DNA from: DAOUCV01 sp034432095
GTDB lineage: Bacteria; Chloroflexota; Dehalococcoidia; Dehalococcoidales; UBA2162
Reading direction: 5' to 3'
DNA length: 27,097 nucleotides
Assembly: GCA_034432095.1 (NCBI GenBank)
Contig: DAOUCV010000004.1
Coordinates: 1-27,097 of the forward strand
The notes under the pieces were generated by a model. That model did no database searches. It was given only the letters and a program-made list of their open reading frames with translations, and was not told where the DNA came from. Made by a program: the position numbers and the translations under genes. Positions 14,759 through 22,008 of the stretch are shown here, one piece after another (within the stretch, counting starts at the first letter, position 1; every line of letters begins with the position of its first letter).

Positions 14759-15813
14759 CACTTTCTCCCGTCTAGTTTTAACCCCAATCGTGGTATTACA
14801 CGGATTCCTCCAACCAGAAGTACCGCATCAAGTTCTTTTGCCTTACGGACAGGGAAATCACCGCCTCTAATCTCGGCATTGGGCATATAGTTCTGTAACC
14901 AGTCCCTGGCATCAGAGTAGCCTTCCATAGATATATATTTTCGCTGTCCCCCTAGAATCATGAGGGCATGCCCTACTTGTTCTGGTCTGAAATCTCCACT
15001 CATCTTAGTAGCCGCATTCCTCACCACCGTAGAGCACGCCAGGGTCACATGAACACGTTCTATCCCTTTTCGGCCAAGCAGGGAAGGCCCGTGCTCCAGT
15101 GCATTGGTTTGCAGCTTCCAGTGTCCGATAAAGGCTAGGTCCCTCCAGGTGGCTATGATGTCAGAAGCATCAACTACCTTGATACCAATATCAGCCGCCG
15201 CTGCCTCTCCGGCAGCGAGTAACAGTGGGAAAGGTCTGACCAGGTCATAGTTCATGGAACCATAAGTTTGTTCAAGGGGGAAGGCTTCCTTTCTCCACAT
15301 ATCATTGTCAAAGATAAGAATACCGTCAACGATGGAATGCAGTTCGGTTATACAAGCGGCAGCATTTTCTGCCATCTTCTTTCCCTCGGCTCTGGTAGGG
15401 AGGACTCCGAGGGCAAACACTGGCTGCTCATAGAGTTCTTTCAACCTGCGGGCAATGACGGGGATGCTACCTGAGCCTGTCCCTCCGCCCAACCCGGCGA
15501 TCAGCCAGAAGGCGTCAATATACTCAAGGTTTTTCCGCACAAGCGCACGCATAATCGCTGGCAGGGCATCTCTGGCTATCTCTGCCGACATCTCACGGAT
15601 TAGTCCCACACCATGCCCCCTTACCTGTGATACCCCAATCAGTACCTGGTCCTCCTCGGGTATCGCCTTAAGCGACCTCAGGTCAGCCTGCGCCGTATTT
15701 ATTGCTAGGGAAAATGGCACACTATCACGAGCCATTCCATAAAGGCTATGATAGGTGAGAAGGTCGGCAATTCTTCCTCCAGCTTGACCAATACCTATGA
15801 CTCCAACTCTCAT
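14758..15813 (-). CDS. Tubulin/FtsZ superfamily GTPase, CetZ-like, paralogue 1
   Basis: A 351-residue GTPase. The N-terminal nucleotide-binding motif GIGQAGGRI (residues 7-15) has the QAGG form typical of CetZ. The tubulin signature GGGTGSG is at 109-115. AINTAQADL (38-46), RGHGVG (65-70) and FDND (168-171) are also CetZ-type positions. The catalytic T7-loop acidic residues appear as VVDASDI (D215, D218), so GTP hydrolysis on assembly is plausible. It lacks a long disordered C-terminus and an FtsA/ZipA-type terminal peptide, so it is not the cell-division FtsZ. The ribosome site is AAGGAGAGG. It lies 64 bases downstream of paralogue 2 and is coupled to a small membrane protein gene. Its role is unknown. 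Confidence 0.88.
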   Translation of the reverse strand: MRVGVIGIGQAGGRIADLLTYHSLYGMARDSVPFSLAINTAQADLRSLKAIPEEDQVLIGVSQVRGHGVGLIREMSAEIARDALPAIMRALVRKNLEYIDAFWLIAGLGGGTGSGSIPVIARRLKELYEQPVFALGVLPTRAEGKKMAENAAACITELHSIVDGILIFDNDMWRKEAFPLEQTYGSMNYDLVRPFPLLLAAGEAAAADIGIKVVDASDIIATWRDLAFIGHWKLQTNALEHGPSLLGRKGIERVHVTLACSTVVRNAATKMSGDFRPEQVGHALMILGGQRKYISMEGYSDARDWLQNYMPNAEIRGGDFPVRKAKELDAVLLVGGIRVIPRLGLKLDGRK

Positions 15814-15877
15814 TTTCCTCTCCTTCCGCTGAACTCAATATATTGGTCTAAGGCATCTCTTTCAAACCGGTAGCCAT

Positions 15878-17053
15878 TTACTCCAAGTCAGGCAGATTTG
15901 TACTCAGCTCGTACAGTTGCGTAATTTTGCGCATTGCTTCTCTTGTTATCTCTTCTCCCCTCCTAAATGAATCCTCGGCCAGAAGAAATATATTTCGTAG
16001 CCTAGGTACTTCAGTGAGCTCAGAAGCAATTAAAGTAATCGAGACTTCTCTCCCGGTATGGGGATAGTCCCCAATCCTTACTACCGATTCAGGAGACCTG
16101 TCTTGCAGATAGGCGGAAATCTGTTGTAGGAATCCCAGAGTGAGGACGTCCTTCGGAGCACAGACCAAAGCCAGGATTCTCCTAGCGTCTTTCAGTTCAA
16201 TTCTCAAGCTTAAGTTGTTCTCAGCTTGGGACAAGGCGCCAACGGCTGACAGGTTCTCCTTAACCGCTTCGCGGAAAGACCTCCTCTTCCAGCGGTAGAA
16301 GGCAGAAAGGTCAATGCTTCCTCTCCCGATAGCAGAAACATTTGCCAGAGTGTTCTTAATATCACCGGCATCCAGCACTTTGCTCCCTATATATTTCTGT
16401 CGTTGTTCTTCTCCGGCACAGAAAACATCGTAAAAGTTATTTACCATTTGCTGATTTATTTGCCGGAAGTTCTGTGCCAAACCAACCTCTGTTCTCCCAA
16501 ACCGGTCATTATCGAGCAAGAACACACCGTCACTGTAGCGAGTCACCATCTTTAAACAGGTAGCGGCGTTAGTTAAGGCGTAAGAACACGTTCCTCTTTC
16601 CTCAAAGGTGAACGGGAGCACTACAATAGCGTAGACCGGTTTCTCCGTTCTCTCCTTAAGCCCTTTCACCAGCCAGCCGATGCTCCCGGAGCCGGTGCCT
16701 CCACCGGCGCTAGCGGTCACCACTATCCCATCGGCTTCATGGAATTTGCGAGATTTAAAGAGACTGTCGGTAATAGCGGGGTAACTCTCTCTCATAATAC
16801 CAGCCGCCTCAAGATTAAGCTTGCCTACTCCGTGACCGAAGGTTTTGAGAGTGCCAATGATAATTCTGTGGTATCTATCTTTCGGAATGAAACGGAGCCC
16901 TGCCAAATCCGCTTCATCAGTATTAATGGCATAGCAATCAGTCACTATTTCTATCCGGCGATTAAAAAAGGACCTGGCATAACTGTTGACGGCATAGAAC
17001 TCGTCGACAATATTACATCCACATTGACCAATTCCAACTGCTACCACTTTCAT
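15878..17053 (-). CDS. Tubulin/FtsZ superfamily GTPase, CetZ-like, paralogue 2
   Basis: A 391-residue GTPase related to the downstream gene but clearly diverged. The nucleotide motif is GIGQCGCNI (7-15), with Cys replacing Ala and Gly. The signature GGGTGSG is at 117-123. INTDEADLAGL (43-53) and GHGVGK (73-78) follow the CetZ pattern. The T7 loop reads VLDAGDIKNTL (D228, D231). The C-terminus carries an extra helical segment (RRGEEITREAMRKITQLYEL) not seen in paralogue 1. It is first in the apparent operon, preceded by an AT-rich promoter-like region. Retention of catalytic residues in both paralogues suggests two active subunits, perhaps co-assembling like alpha/beta tubulin or BtubA/B; that is inference. 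Confidence 0.88.
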   Translation of the reverse strand: MKVVAVGIGQCGCNIVDEFYAVNSYARSFFNRRIEIVTDCYAINTDEADLAGLRFIPKDRYHRIIIGTLKTFGHGVGKLNLEAAGIMRESYPAITDSLFKSRKFHEADGIVVTASAGGGTGSGSIGWLVKGLKERTEKPVYAIVVLPFTFEERGTCSYALTNAATCLKMVTRYSDGVFLLDNDRFGRTEVGLAQNFRQINQQMVNNFYDVFCAGEEQRQKYIGSKVLDAGDIKNTLANVSAIGRGSIDLSAFYRWKRRSFREAVKENLSAVGALSQAENNLSLRIELKDARRILALVCAPKDVLTLGFLQQISAYLQDRSPESVVRIGDYPHTGREVSITLIASELTEVPRLRNIFLLAEDSFRRGEEITREAMRKITQLYELSTNLPDLE

Positions 17054-17348
17054 TTGGCACCCCCTCTGTTACTGTTTTGCTTATTATCAATTATCATACT
17101 AAGATACGCATACCCTGCTTATAAACTAATATTTTTTGCCCCTATATATATGTATAGCATTACAATGTTACTTATCGTTCCCTTTTGGTTGAATCTACTT
17201 AAAAATAAAGCTTCCCTTCTATTGCAAATAGTAGGATAATAGTAGTTGCGCAAATACGCAAAAACAAATTAAAGTTTGTTTGCTTGAGAGCGTGATGCAG
17301 CACAAAAACTTGCTAACAAGCTTGATAGACTGCTAAAACTCGGGAGAT
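17054..17348. other. AT-rich region between tubulin-like operon and transposase
   Basis: About 295 bases with much lower G+C than the surroundings. On the minus strand promoter-like sequences stand ahead of the tubulin operon (for example TATGAT near 17090-17100). Towards the transposase are two small inverted repeats: TTGCG/CGCAA near 17245-17260, and AAACAAA (17262-17268) with TTTGTTT (17275-17281). These could belong to an insertion-element end or a terminator-like hairpin. No ORF is supported here. Confidence 0.4.
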
Positions 17349-18230
17349 GTGGAAATGGAAAGGGAGCAGGATAACGGGATAATTTGTAAGTATTGTCATT
17401 CTGCGGCGGTAGTTAAGTTTGGTAAATACAAAAATGTTCAGCGTTACTGGTGTAAATCTTGCCAGCGCAAACTAAAGGCTGATGATGCCCTATTCCATAT
17501 GAAAAAACCTCTTGGGTGGGTCAGTAGGGCTTTAGGTCTGTTTTATAATGGTATGAGCATCGCCAATATAGGGAGTTACCTCCAGCGGGAGTATGGCTAT
17601 CACCCGTCTAAATCTGTAGTCTACGAATGGATAGACAAATATACGAGTGTGGCTATCGAGCACTTCAAGAACTACAAGCCCAAAGTTGGGGACAGTTGGA
17701 TTTTAGATGAGACCATAATAAACACCAACGGGCGTAAAATCTGTTTCTGCGATATCATTGATATTAAAACACACTTCCTGTTAGCTTCCGGGGCTTTGCT
17801 TCATCACACCGGCGAGGACGCACAAAAGCTAATGGAATCAGCTTTCAAACGTGCCGGCAAGACTCCAAGGGTTATCGTTACTAATAACCCAAGCTCCTAT
17901 CCAGAGGGTACGGAGTTGAATTTTAGTGCTGCCACAGAAGACAGCCAAAGGTCGAGGTTTGTATTTAAAGAGAACAAGGCTTTAGTAGAGCTTTTCCGCG
18001 GAGCGTTTAAAGAACGTATCAAAGTTATCCGTGGCTTCAAGGATTTTGACACACTGAACGAATTTGCCGAGGGCTTTGCCGTCTTCTACAACTTCTTTAA
18101 ACCACACGAAGCCCTGGGTGGCAGGACACCCGCAGACGTGGCGCAAATAGCCTACAAGGCTAGAAATTGGGCTGATGTTGGTCGTATTTCTATGTCGAGT
18201 AGAGCGAAAGTACGATTTGCCAAGCAATAA
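17349..18230 (+). CDS. IS6/IS240-like DDE transposase with altered catalytic residue
   Basis: A protein of 293 residues. It has a zinc ribbon (C13/C16 and C35/C38), a helix-turn-helix region, and a DDE domain with D120 in SWILDETII and E214 in ALVELFRGAF. The C-terminal FYNFFKPHEALGGRTPA is typical of this transposase group. The second catalytic Asp, expected in a VTD motif, is Asn (VTNNPSSY, N179), with the DD(34-35)E spacing otherwise intact. This should abolish or greatly reduce activity, unless it is an assembly error. GTG 17349 or, with GGGAG better placed, ATG 17355 could be the start. No clear terminal inverted repeats flank it. It may be a dead or domesticated copy. Confidence 0.8.
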   Translation: MEMEREQDNGIICKYCHSAAVVKFGKYKNVQRYWCKSCQRKLKADDALFHMKKPLGWVSRALGLFYNGMSIANIGSYLQREYGYHPSKSVVYEWIDKYTSVAIEHFKNYKPKVGDSWILDETIINTNGRKICFCDIIDIKTHFLLASGALLHHTGEDAQKLMESAFKRAGKTPRVIVTNNPSSYPEGTELNFSAATEDSQRSRFVFKENKALVELFRGAFKERIKVIRGFKDFDTLNEFAEGFAVFYNFFKPHEALGGRTPADVAQIAYKARNWADVGRISMSSRAKVRFAKQ

Positions 18231-18288
18231 GTTGAGGAAGGTTTAATGGATAGAGTTTGCCAAGTCCACCAAAAAGGAAAGGGACCGG

Positions 18289-18939
18289 TTGTCGTCATGG
18301 TGGGGACAAATGAACAACGTAACTGCATGGGAAGCTCTAACCAGAGAATTGTTTAACCGAGTAGAGCAAGAGATAAAGGAAATCCAAGCTGACACTGAAA
18401 GGCGAATAGCTACTTTACAGCAAAGAAAGTGGGCGCTTGAAGAGGCGCTGAGAGCCTATCAGGAGATGATGGGTTCGGGGCTAAATCGAGAACTTTACTC
18501 ACTTAATGAAAGAGACATAAGGGGACGGAGTTACCGGGAGATACTATGTCTGATTGCCTCACATAGTAATGGTCTGCTGATTGCCAGGCAGGCTATCAGG
18601 CTCATGAAGGATGCTAACGTCTTTGGTAACCCGTTGAATGCAGATTCGGTAGTATATAGCATTTTGAATAGGAGCCAAGAGTTTATCAGGGTGGGTAAGG
18701 GGGTGTATAAGTTGAAGGCAGGCAGCGGAAAATCTAAACTCTTGACAAGGAAGAACGGGGGAGCTGGAGCATTAAAACAAGCCATTCAAGAGCTCAAAAG
18801 AAAGAACCCGCAAATGACGAAAGCAGAAGTTCTAAGCACCCTGATTAAGAAGGGCTTTGATTTCAAAGGCAAGCGACCCGGCAGTGCCGTGAATATTGTG
18901 TGGGTCAAGCTAGGATTTAACGGGAAAGAAATGCCCTGA
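18289..18939 (+). CDS. Coiled-coil plus winged-helix hypothetical protein
   Basis: A 216-residue protein. Residues about 12-62 form a charged predicted coiled coil (RELFNRVEQEIKEIQADTER and beyond). A winged-helix-like domain follows: SYREILCLIASHSNGLL, a helix pair, then ILNRSQEFIRVGKGVYKL at about 128-145, which has the RVGKGVYKL wing seen in HARE-HTH-type domains. The C-terminal basic part (LKRKNPQMTKAEVLSTLIKK) resembles another helix-turn-helix. TTG 18289 has AAGGAAAGGG upstream; ATG 18310 is the alternative. It lies 58 bases from the transposase on the same strand. It may be a DNA-binding accessory or an unrelated cargo gene. The function is not known. Confidence 0.55.
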   Translation: MSSWWGQMNNVTAWEALTRELFNRVEQEIKEIQADTERRIATLQQRKWALEEALRAYQEMMGSGLNRELYSLNERDIRGRSYREILCLIASHSNGLLIARQAIRLMKDANVFGNPLNADSVVYSILNRSQEFIRVGKGVYKLKAGSGKSKLLTRKNGGAGALKQAIQELKRKNPQMTKAEVLSTLIKKGFDFKGKRPGSAVNIVWVKLGFNGKEMP

Positions 18940-18972
18940 CTATGAGTCCATGAATGCAAAGCTTGGCTATAG

Positions 18973-19218
18973 CTTGACATAACCAGTCGCCCCTTCATAG
19001 GAATGATTTTGGCGCTCATTGTGTAACTTGTCTTTCGCGGGGGACTTTTTTCTGCGGGTACAGGTGCAAGTGACGTAAACACGTTTGGTATGGCGGCGAT
19101 GGCCGGGCTGACTGGCATGTTCTCAAAGCAGACGGTAGACAAGTTGAAAGAAATATTTGAGAATCTCTTCGCAACTAAGGAAGCGGAGAAAAGAGAAGAT
19201 AAACTGGATAGTAATTAG
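18973..19218 (+). pseudogene. Decayed C-terminal fragment of a membrane protein
   Basis: One frame reads ...RPFIGMILALIV, then TAA at 19024-19026, then LVFRGGLFSAGTGASDVNTF, GMAAMAGLTGMFSKQTVDKL and KEIFENLF, ending at TAG 19216-19218. The two parts join naturally across the stop into one membrane helix plus a soluble tail of a kind I have seen at the C-terminus of bacterial membrane proteins. There is no start codon with a ribosome site, and an in-frame TAG lies just upstream. It looks like the surviving end of a gene disrupted near the transposase. The match is by impression only. Confidence 0.45.
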
Positions 19219-19281
19219 GTGGCTTTCCAGCGGTATGACGAGCCAGGGAGGGGGTCTGAGCAAAAGAGTGTGAAACTGTCC

Positions 19282-20265
19282 TTAGGTCTTTTTTCTTTCT
19301 TCTCTTCGCTCTTTTTCCCATCTCGCATACCTTCGCCAGACCCTGAACCAGATACGGGCAATGGAATCAATGGCATCGGCCAAAACAGCAACACTGAACT
19401 CTGCAAAGGGTAAGCCAAAAGATTGCCAGTTTCCCAGTGTGACATTGGCAGGATTACAGCGCTCGGGCAGGAAACAATAGGAAAGCAGATAAGAATGCTG
19501 GCAGATAGCGTTCATGAAGTCCCAGACGTTCTTGTTTCCAGTTCCAAATGACTCAGCAAATCCCCTTGTAGACAGTTCATCCTCAACCTTTTTCAGAAAT
19601 GATGATTCATATTCTTGGTCTTTCGTTGGGTTCCTTAACGGGTATCCGCCTGGGTCATAGAAGAATCGCTCATTTTTCTTATCGCTCTTATCGGTCTCAT
19701 AGTATTTCCCGACCTCTTTATCCCATTCTCCTTCTATTTCCCCGTGTATGTCCTTTCCTTCAGAAAACTGCCTGCCGTCACAATGTAAGGGCATGTGCGC
19801 ATCGGCAACATAGTGACTTAACATGAAGAGCCATAGCGCTATCTGGTTATCATTGGGTGCCACTGCTGACCCTTTCTCCTCGCTCTCCTGCACTTTGAGA
19901 TGGTCAATGACGGACTGCGCGAGAGATTCACAGCGGTCGGGCAAATTATCCCTTTCATCAACTAGCTTGAAACCCTTATTCCTTACCGGAGAGCTTTCAC
20001 CATACTTATGACTCAGGTACGTCTCCGGAAGCTGCCTGAGCCCTTTCTCGGGTCCATCAGAGGGCTCAAATTTAATGACGTGGCTATTAGTATTGTCCTT
20101 TATCAACGAATCAGGATACCAGGCTCCCCGTATGACGCCATCTTTATTGCTTTTGAACCACTTTATTAGGCTATCGGCATACTCCCGGTCGTCAGGGGAC
20201 AGTGTGGCATCTTCTAATCTCTTTATCGCCATGAAGGCTAACCAGGCGTGGGTAAATTGTTTCAC
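19282..20265 (-). CDS. P1/S1 nuclease- or zinc phospholipase C-like metalloenzyme
   Basis: A 327-residue, helix-rich protein with metal-ligand motifs of the phospholipase C/P1 nuclease fold: FTHAWLAF (H6), GAWYPDSL (D52), LSHYVADAHMPLH (H151, D155, H157, H161) and HGEIEGEWD (H174 to D182). Such enzymes use three zinc ions to cleave phosphodiesters in lipids or single-stranded nucleic acids. Unlike most, it has no signal peptide; the protein begins MKQFTHAW, so it may work in the cytoplasm or leave by another route. The C-terminus is strongly basic (RRYARWEKERREERKK). The start is GTG 20265, with AAGGAGA nine bases before. It stands alone. Substrate is unknown. Confidence 0.75.
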   Translation of the reverse strand: MKQFTHAWLAFMAIKRLEDATLSPDDREYADSLIKWFKSNKDGVIRGAWYPDSLIKDNTNSHVIKFEPSDGPEKGLRQLPETYLSHKYGESSPVRNKGFKLVDERDNLPDRCESLAQSVIDHLKVQESEEKGSAVAPNDNQIALWLFMLSHYVADAHMPLHCDGRQFSEGKDIHGEIEGEWDKEVGKYYETDKSDKKNERFFYDPGGYPLRNPTKDQEYESSFLKKVEDELSTRGFAESFGTGNKNVWDFMNAICQHSYLLSYCFLPERCNPANVTLGNWQSFGLPFAEFSVAVLADAIDSIARIWFRVWRRYARWEKERREERKKT

Positions 20266-20609
20266 CGGCGAATTCTCCTTTGTTTATTTAGACCTGAGAC
20301 AGATGGGCGCTGACCACCGCACGCATTATCTAGTGGTGCTAATTCCCCCTGTTTCACTTCCGTCTTTGTCAGCCTCCGGTTTACGTAATATCTATAGTGC
20401 CCGGATACCACGCGGGTTCATTGTAGGTTGGTTTTGAGACTGTGTCAACTGCTCACATTACCTTGGTATTGATATTCAACGTCGAACCTGTCAAAGACAT
20501 TGTGGCTCGTTCTCCGCCCGGGAAAAGTGAAAAGCGGAATAAAGGAGGGTTATAAAGTCGAATTCTGGAAATCGCTGAACATAGGAGGTTTGGAGAAAGC
20601 CGAGGCCAT

Positions 20610-20654
20610 GTCCCCCAACTCTTATAGCGTTGGCAAAAAGTGTGGGGGACTTTT
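20610..20654 (+). terminator. Strong stem-loop followed by TTTT
   Basis: GTCCCCCA (20610-20617) pairs with TGGGGGAC (20643-20650). The stem extends three more pairs with one bulged base, closes a loop of about 18 bases, and is followed by TTTT. This could be an intrinsic terminator on the plus strand, although the T-run is short and no gene ends just before it. It may instead be part of an unrecognised structured RNA. Confidence 0.35.
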
Positions 20655-20679
20655 GACCGGGGTGGCTATTTGCTACACT
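20653..20679 (+). promoter_or_regulatory. Weak candidate promoter of tRNA-Pro
   Basis: TTGACC (20653-20658) and TACACT (20674-20679) lie 15 bases apart; taking TTTTGA (20651-20656) as the -35 gives 17. The -10 ends 28 bases before the mature tRNA, a suitable distance for a short 5' leader. The match is only fair. Confidence 0.35.
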
Positions 20680-20707
20680 CGTGAAAATGTGGTAGCATAC
20701 AGTGTGA

Positions 20708-20781
20708 CGGGGCGTAGCGCAGCCTGGTAGCGCACCTGAATGGGGTTCAGGTGGTCGGCGGTTCAAATCCGCCCGCCCCGA
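20708..20781 (+). tRNA. tRNA-Pro (anticodon GGG)
   Basis: A complete 74-base cloverleaf. The acceptor stem pairs CGGGGCG with CGCCCCG, and the discriminator is A. The D stem is GCGC/GCGC. The anticodon stem CCTGA/TCAGG encloses the loop ATGGGGT, with GGG at 20742-20744 followed by G37, as usual for proline tRNAs. The T stem is GGCGG/CCGCC with loop TTCAAAT. The 3' CCA is not encoded. It reads the CCC and CCU codons. The neighbouring gene on its 3' side is convergent and ends 15 bases away. Confidence 0.97.
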
Positions 20782-20796
20782 CTAAAGCGCTCCAGT

Positions 20797-21981
20797 CTAA
20801 TCAATAACTCCTTCTTTGACTAACTTGTCAAACTCATCATCCGGAATGCCAAGGATTCCTTTAAAGACATACTCGTTGTGCTCGCCCAGTAAAGGAGCCC
20901 TTTTCAGCTCGTAGGGATATTTTGAAAGCAAAAAGTGAGCACCGACTTGGGAGCGGTATTTACCTATCCCTGGGTATTCAACTTCTCTGAATGTCTGGCG
21001 GTGCTTATACTGAGGGTCTTTGTCTAGAAGGTCTTCACCGGTTTCCACCACTCCTGCTGCTATACCGGCGGCTTGCATCATATTCATCACTTCTTCTGCT
21101 GAATGGCGAATTGTCCATTCCGTCACCAGTCTATCCAGCTCCTCCTCGTTTTTCTTCCTTGCCTGCAGAGTGGCGAACCTGGGGTCCTTTGCCAGTGCTG
21201 GATTGCCAATGGTCTTACAGAAGCTTTCCCATTCTTGGTCAGTGAATACGGCGATAGCGCACCATCTGTCTTCGCCCTGGCAGCGATAGGCGTTGTGGGG
21301 GGCAGCGTAAGGGCATTGGTTGCCCATCCGGCCGGCTATCCGCCGGTTTACGGTATAGTCAAGGATAAGGGGTGCCATGAATTGAATACTGGCTTCATAC
21401 TGGGACATGTCGAGGTATTGTCCTTTACCGGTCCGGCGCCGGTATTCGAGGGCAGCCATTATGGCAATAATGTTATAACGTGGGGCGATGAAATCCGTGT
21501 AAGCGGCTATCCATCCCGGCTGTCGGTCGGGCCAGCCGAGAATGTTGTTGAAGCCCGCCAGTGCCGTCAATTTGTGCCCCGAACCGGGGTGATTATAATA
21601 AGGCCCCGTTTGCCCCTGCATGGAACTACTGAGCATGATGATGTCCGGTTTTATCTCTTTCAGTACTTCGTAGCTTAAGCCCATCCTCTTCATTGCCCCG
21701 CCGGCAAAGTTTTCGACCACGATGTCAGACTTGGCAATTAATCGCTTGACTAACTCAAGCCCTCTGGGGTCGCGCGTGTTTAGGGTTATGCTAAGCTTGC
21801 CAGTACAGAACTGGTCAGTACTACTCGTGCGCGGGGCTCCTCGCGCCCAGCCCGGCCTTCGCCTGGACTCTACTATGATTACCTCTGCTCCAAGGTCAGA
21901 AAGATGCTTGGTTGTCAGAGGACCGGTAAGGTGCCAGGTGAAGTCAACAACCCTTACGCCTTCAAGCAGTTTTTCCCCCAT
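20797..21981 (-). CDS. Family III CoA-transferase (CaiB/BaiF type), copy 1
   Basis: A 394-residue protein of the usual length for family III CoA-transferases, which move CoA between carboxylic acids through an aspartyl-CoA thioester. The N-terminal ADP-binding half begins LEGVRVVDFTWHLTGPLTTK and has LGAEVIIVE. The catalytic Asp is D191 in GKGQYLDMS, matching the VDVS position of formyl-CoA transferase. The C-terminal LLGEHNEYV is typical of the family. It lies 27 bases after a second member of the family (only distantly similar), so the two may form a heteromeric enzyme or act on different acids. It is last in the five-gene cluster. The substrate cannot be read from sequence. Confidence 0.9.
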   Translation of the reverse strand: MGEKLLEGVRVVDFTWHLTGPLTTKHLSDLGAEVIIVESRRRPGWARGAPRTSSTDQFCTGKLSITLNTRDPRGLELVKRLIAKSDIVVENFAGGAMKRMGLSYEVLKEIKPDIIMLSSSMQGQTGPYYNHPGSGHKLTALAGFNNILGWPDRQPGWIAAYTDFIAPRYNIIAIMAALEYRRRTGKGQYLDMSQYEASIQFMAPLILDYTVNRRIAGRMGNQCPYAAPHNAYRCQGEDRWCAIAVFTDQEWESFCKTIGNPALAKDPRFATLQARKKNEEELDRLVTEWTIRHSAEEVMNMMQAAGIAAGVVETGEDLLDKDPQYKHRQTFREVEYPGIGKYRSQVGAHFLLSKYPYELKRAPLLGEHNEYVFKGILGIPDDEFDKLVKEGVID

Positions 21982-22008
21982 ATTTTCCCCTTTTCCGTTA
22001 AGCTGACC

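Larger units (their letters stand above)
20266..20707. other. Intergenic stretch before tRNA-Pro; one hairpin, no gene supported
   Basis: About 440 bases between the metalloenzyme gene and the tRNA. An open frame at 20500-20730 has no convincing start and runs into the tRNA, so it is dismissed. The strong features are the hairpin at 20610-20650 and the weak promoter-like hexamers before the tRNA. Ribosome-site-like runs (AAAGGAGGG, ATAGGAGG) have no suitable start codon beyond them. Confidence 0.5.

Noticed and set aside
14758..17053. Cell-division FtsZ
   Set aside because: The QAGG-type nucleotide loop, the CetZ-like motif spacing, the lack of an FtsZ C-terminal peptide and the absence of division genes nearby argue against it.
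17230..18300. Intact insertion sequence around the transposase
   Set aside because: I could not find matching terminal inverted repeats or a target duplication on the two sides, so only the gene is called.
20500..20730. 76-residue frame running into the tRNA-Pro gene
   Set aside because: It overlaps a certain tRNA and lacks a suitable start signal.
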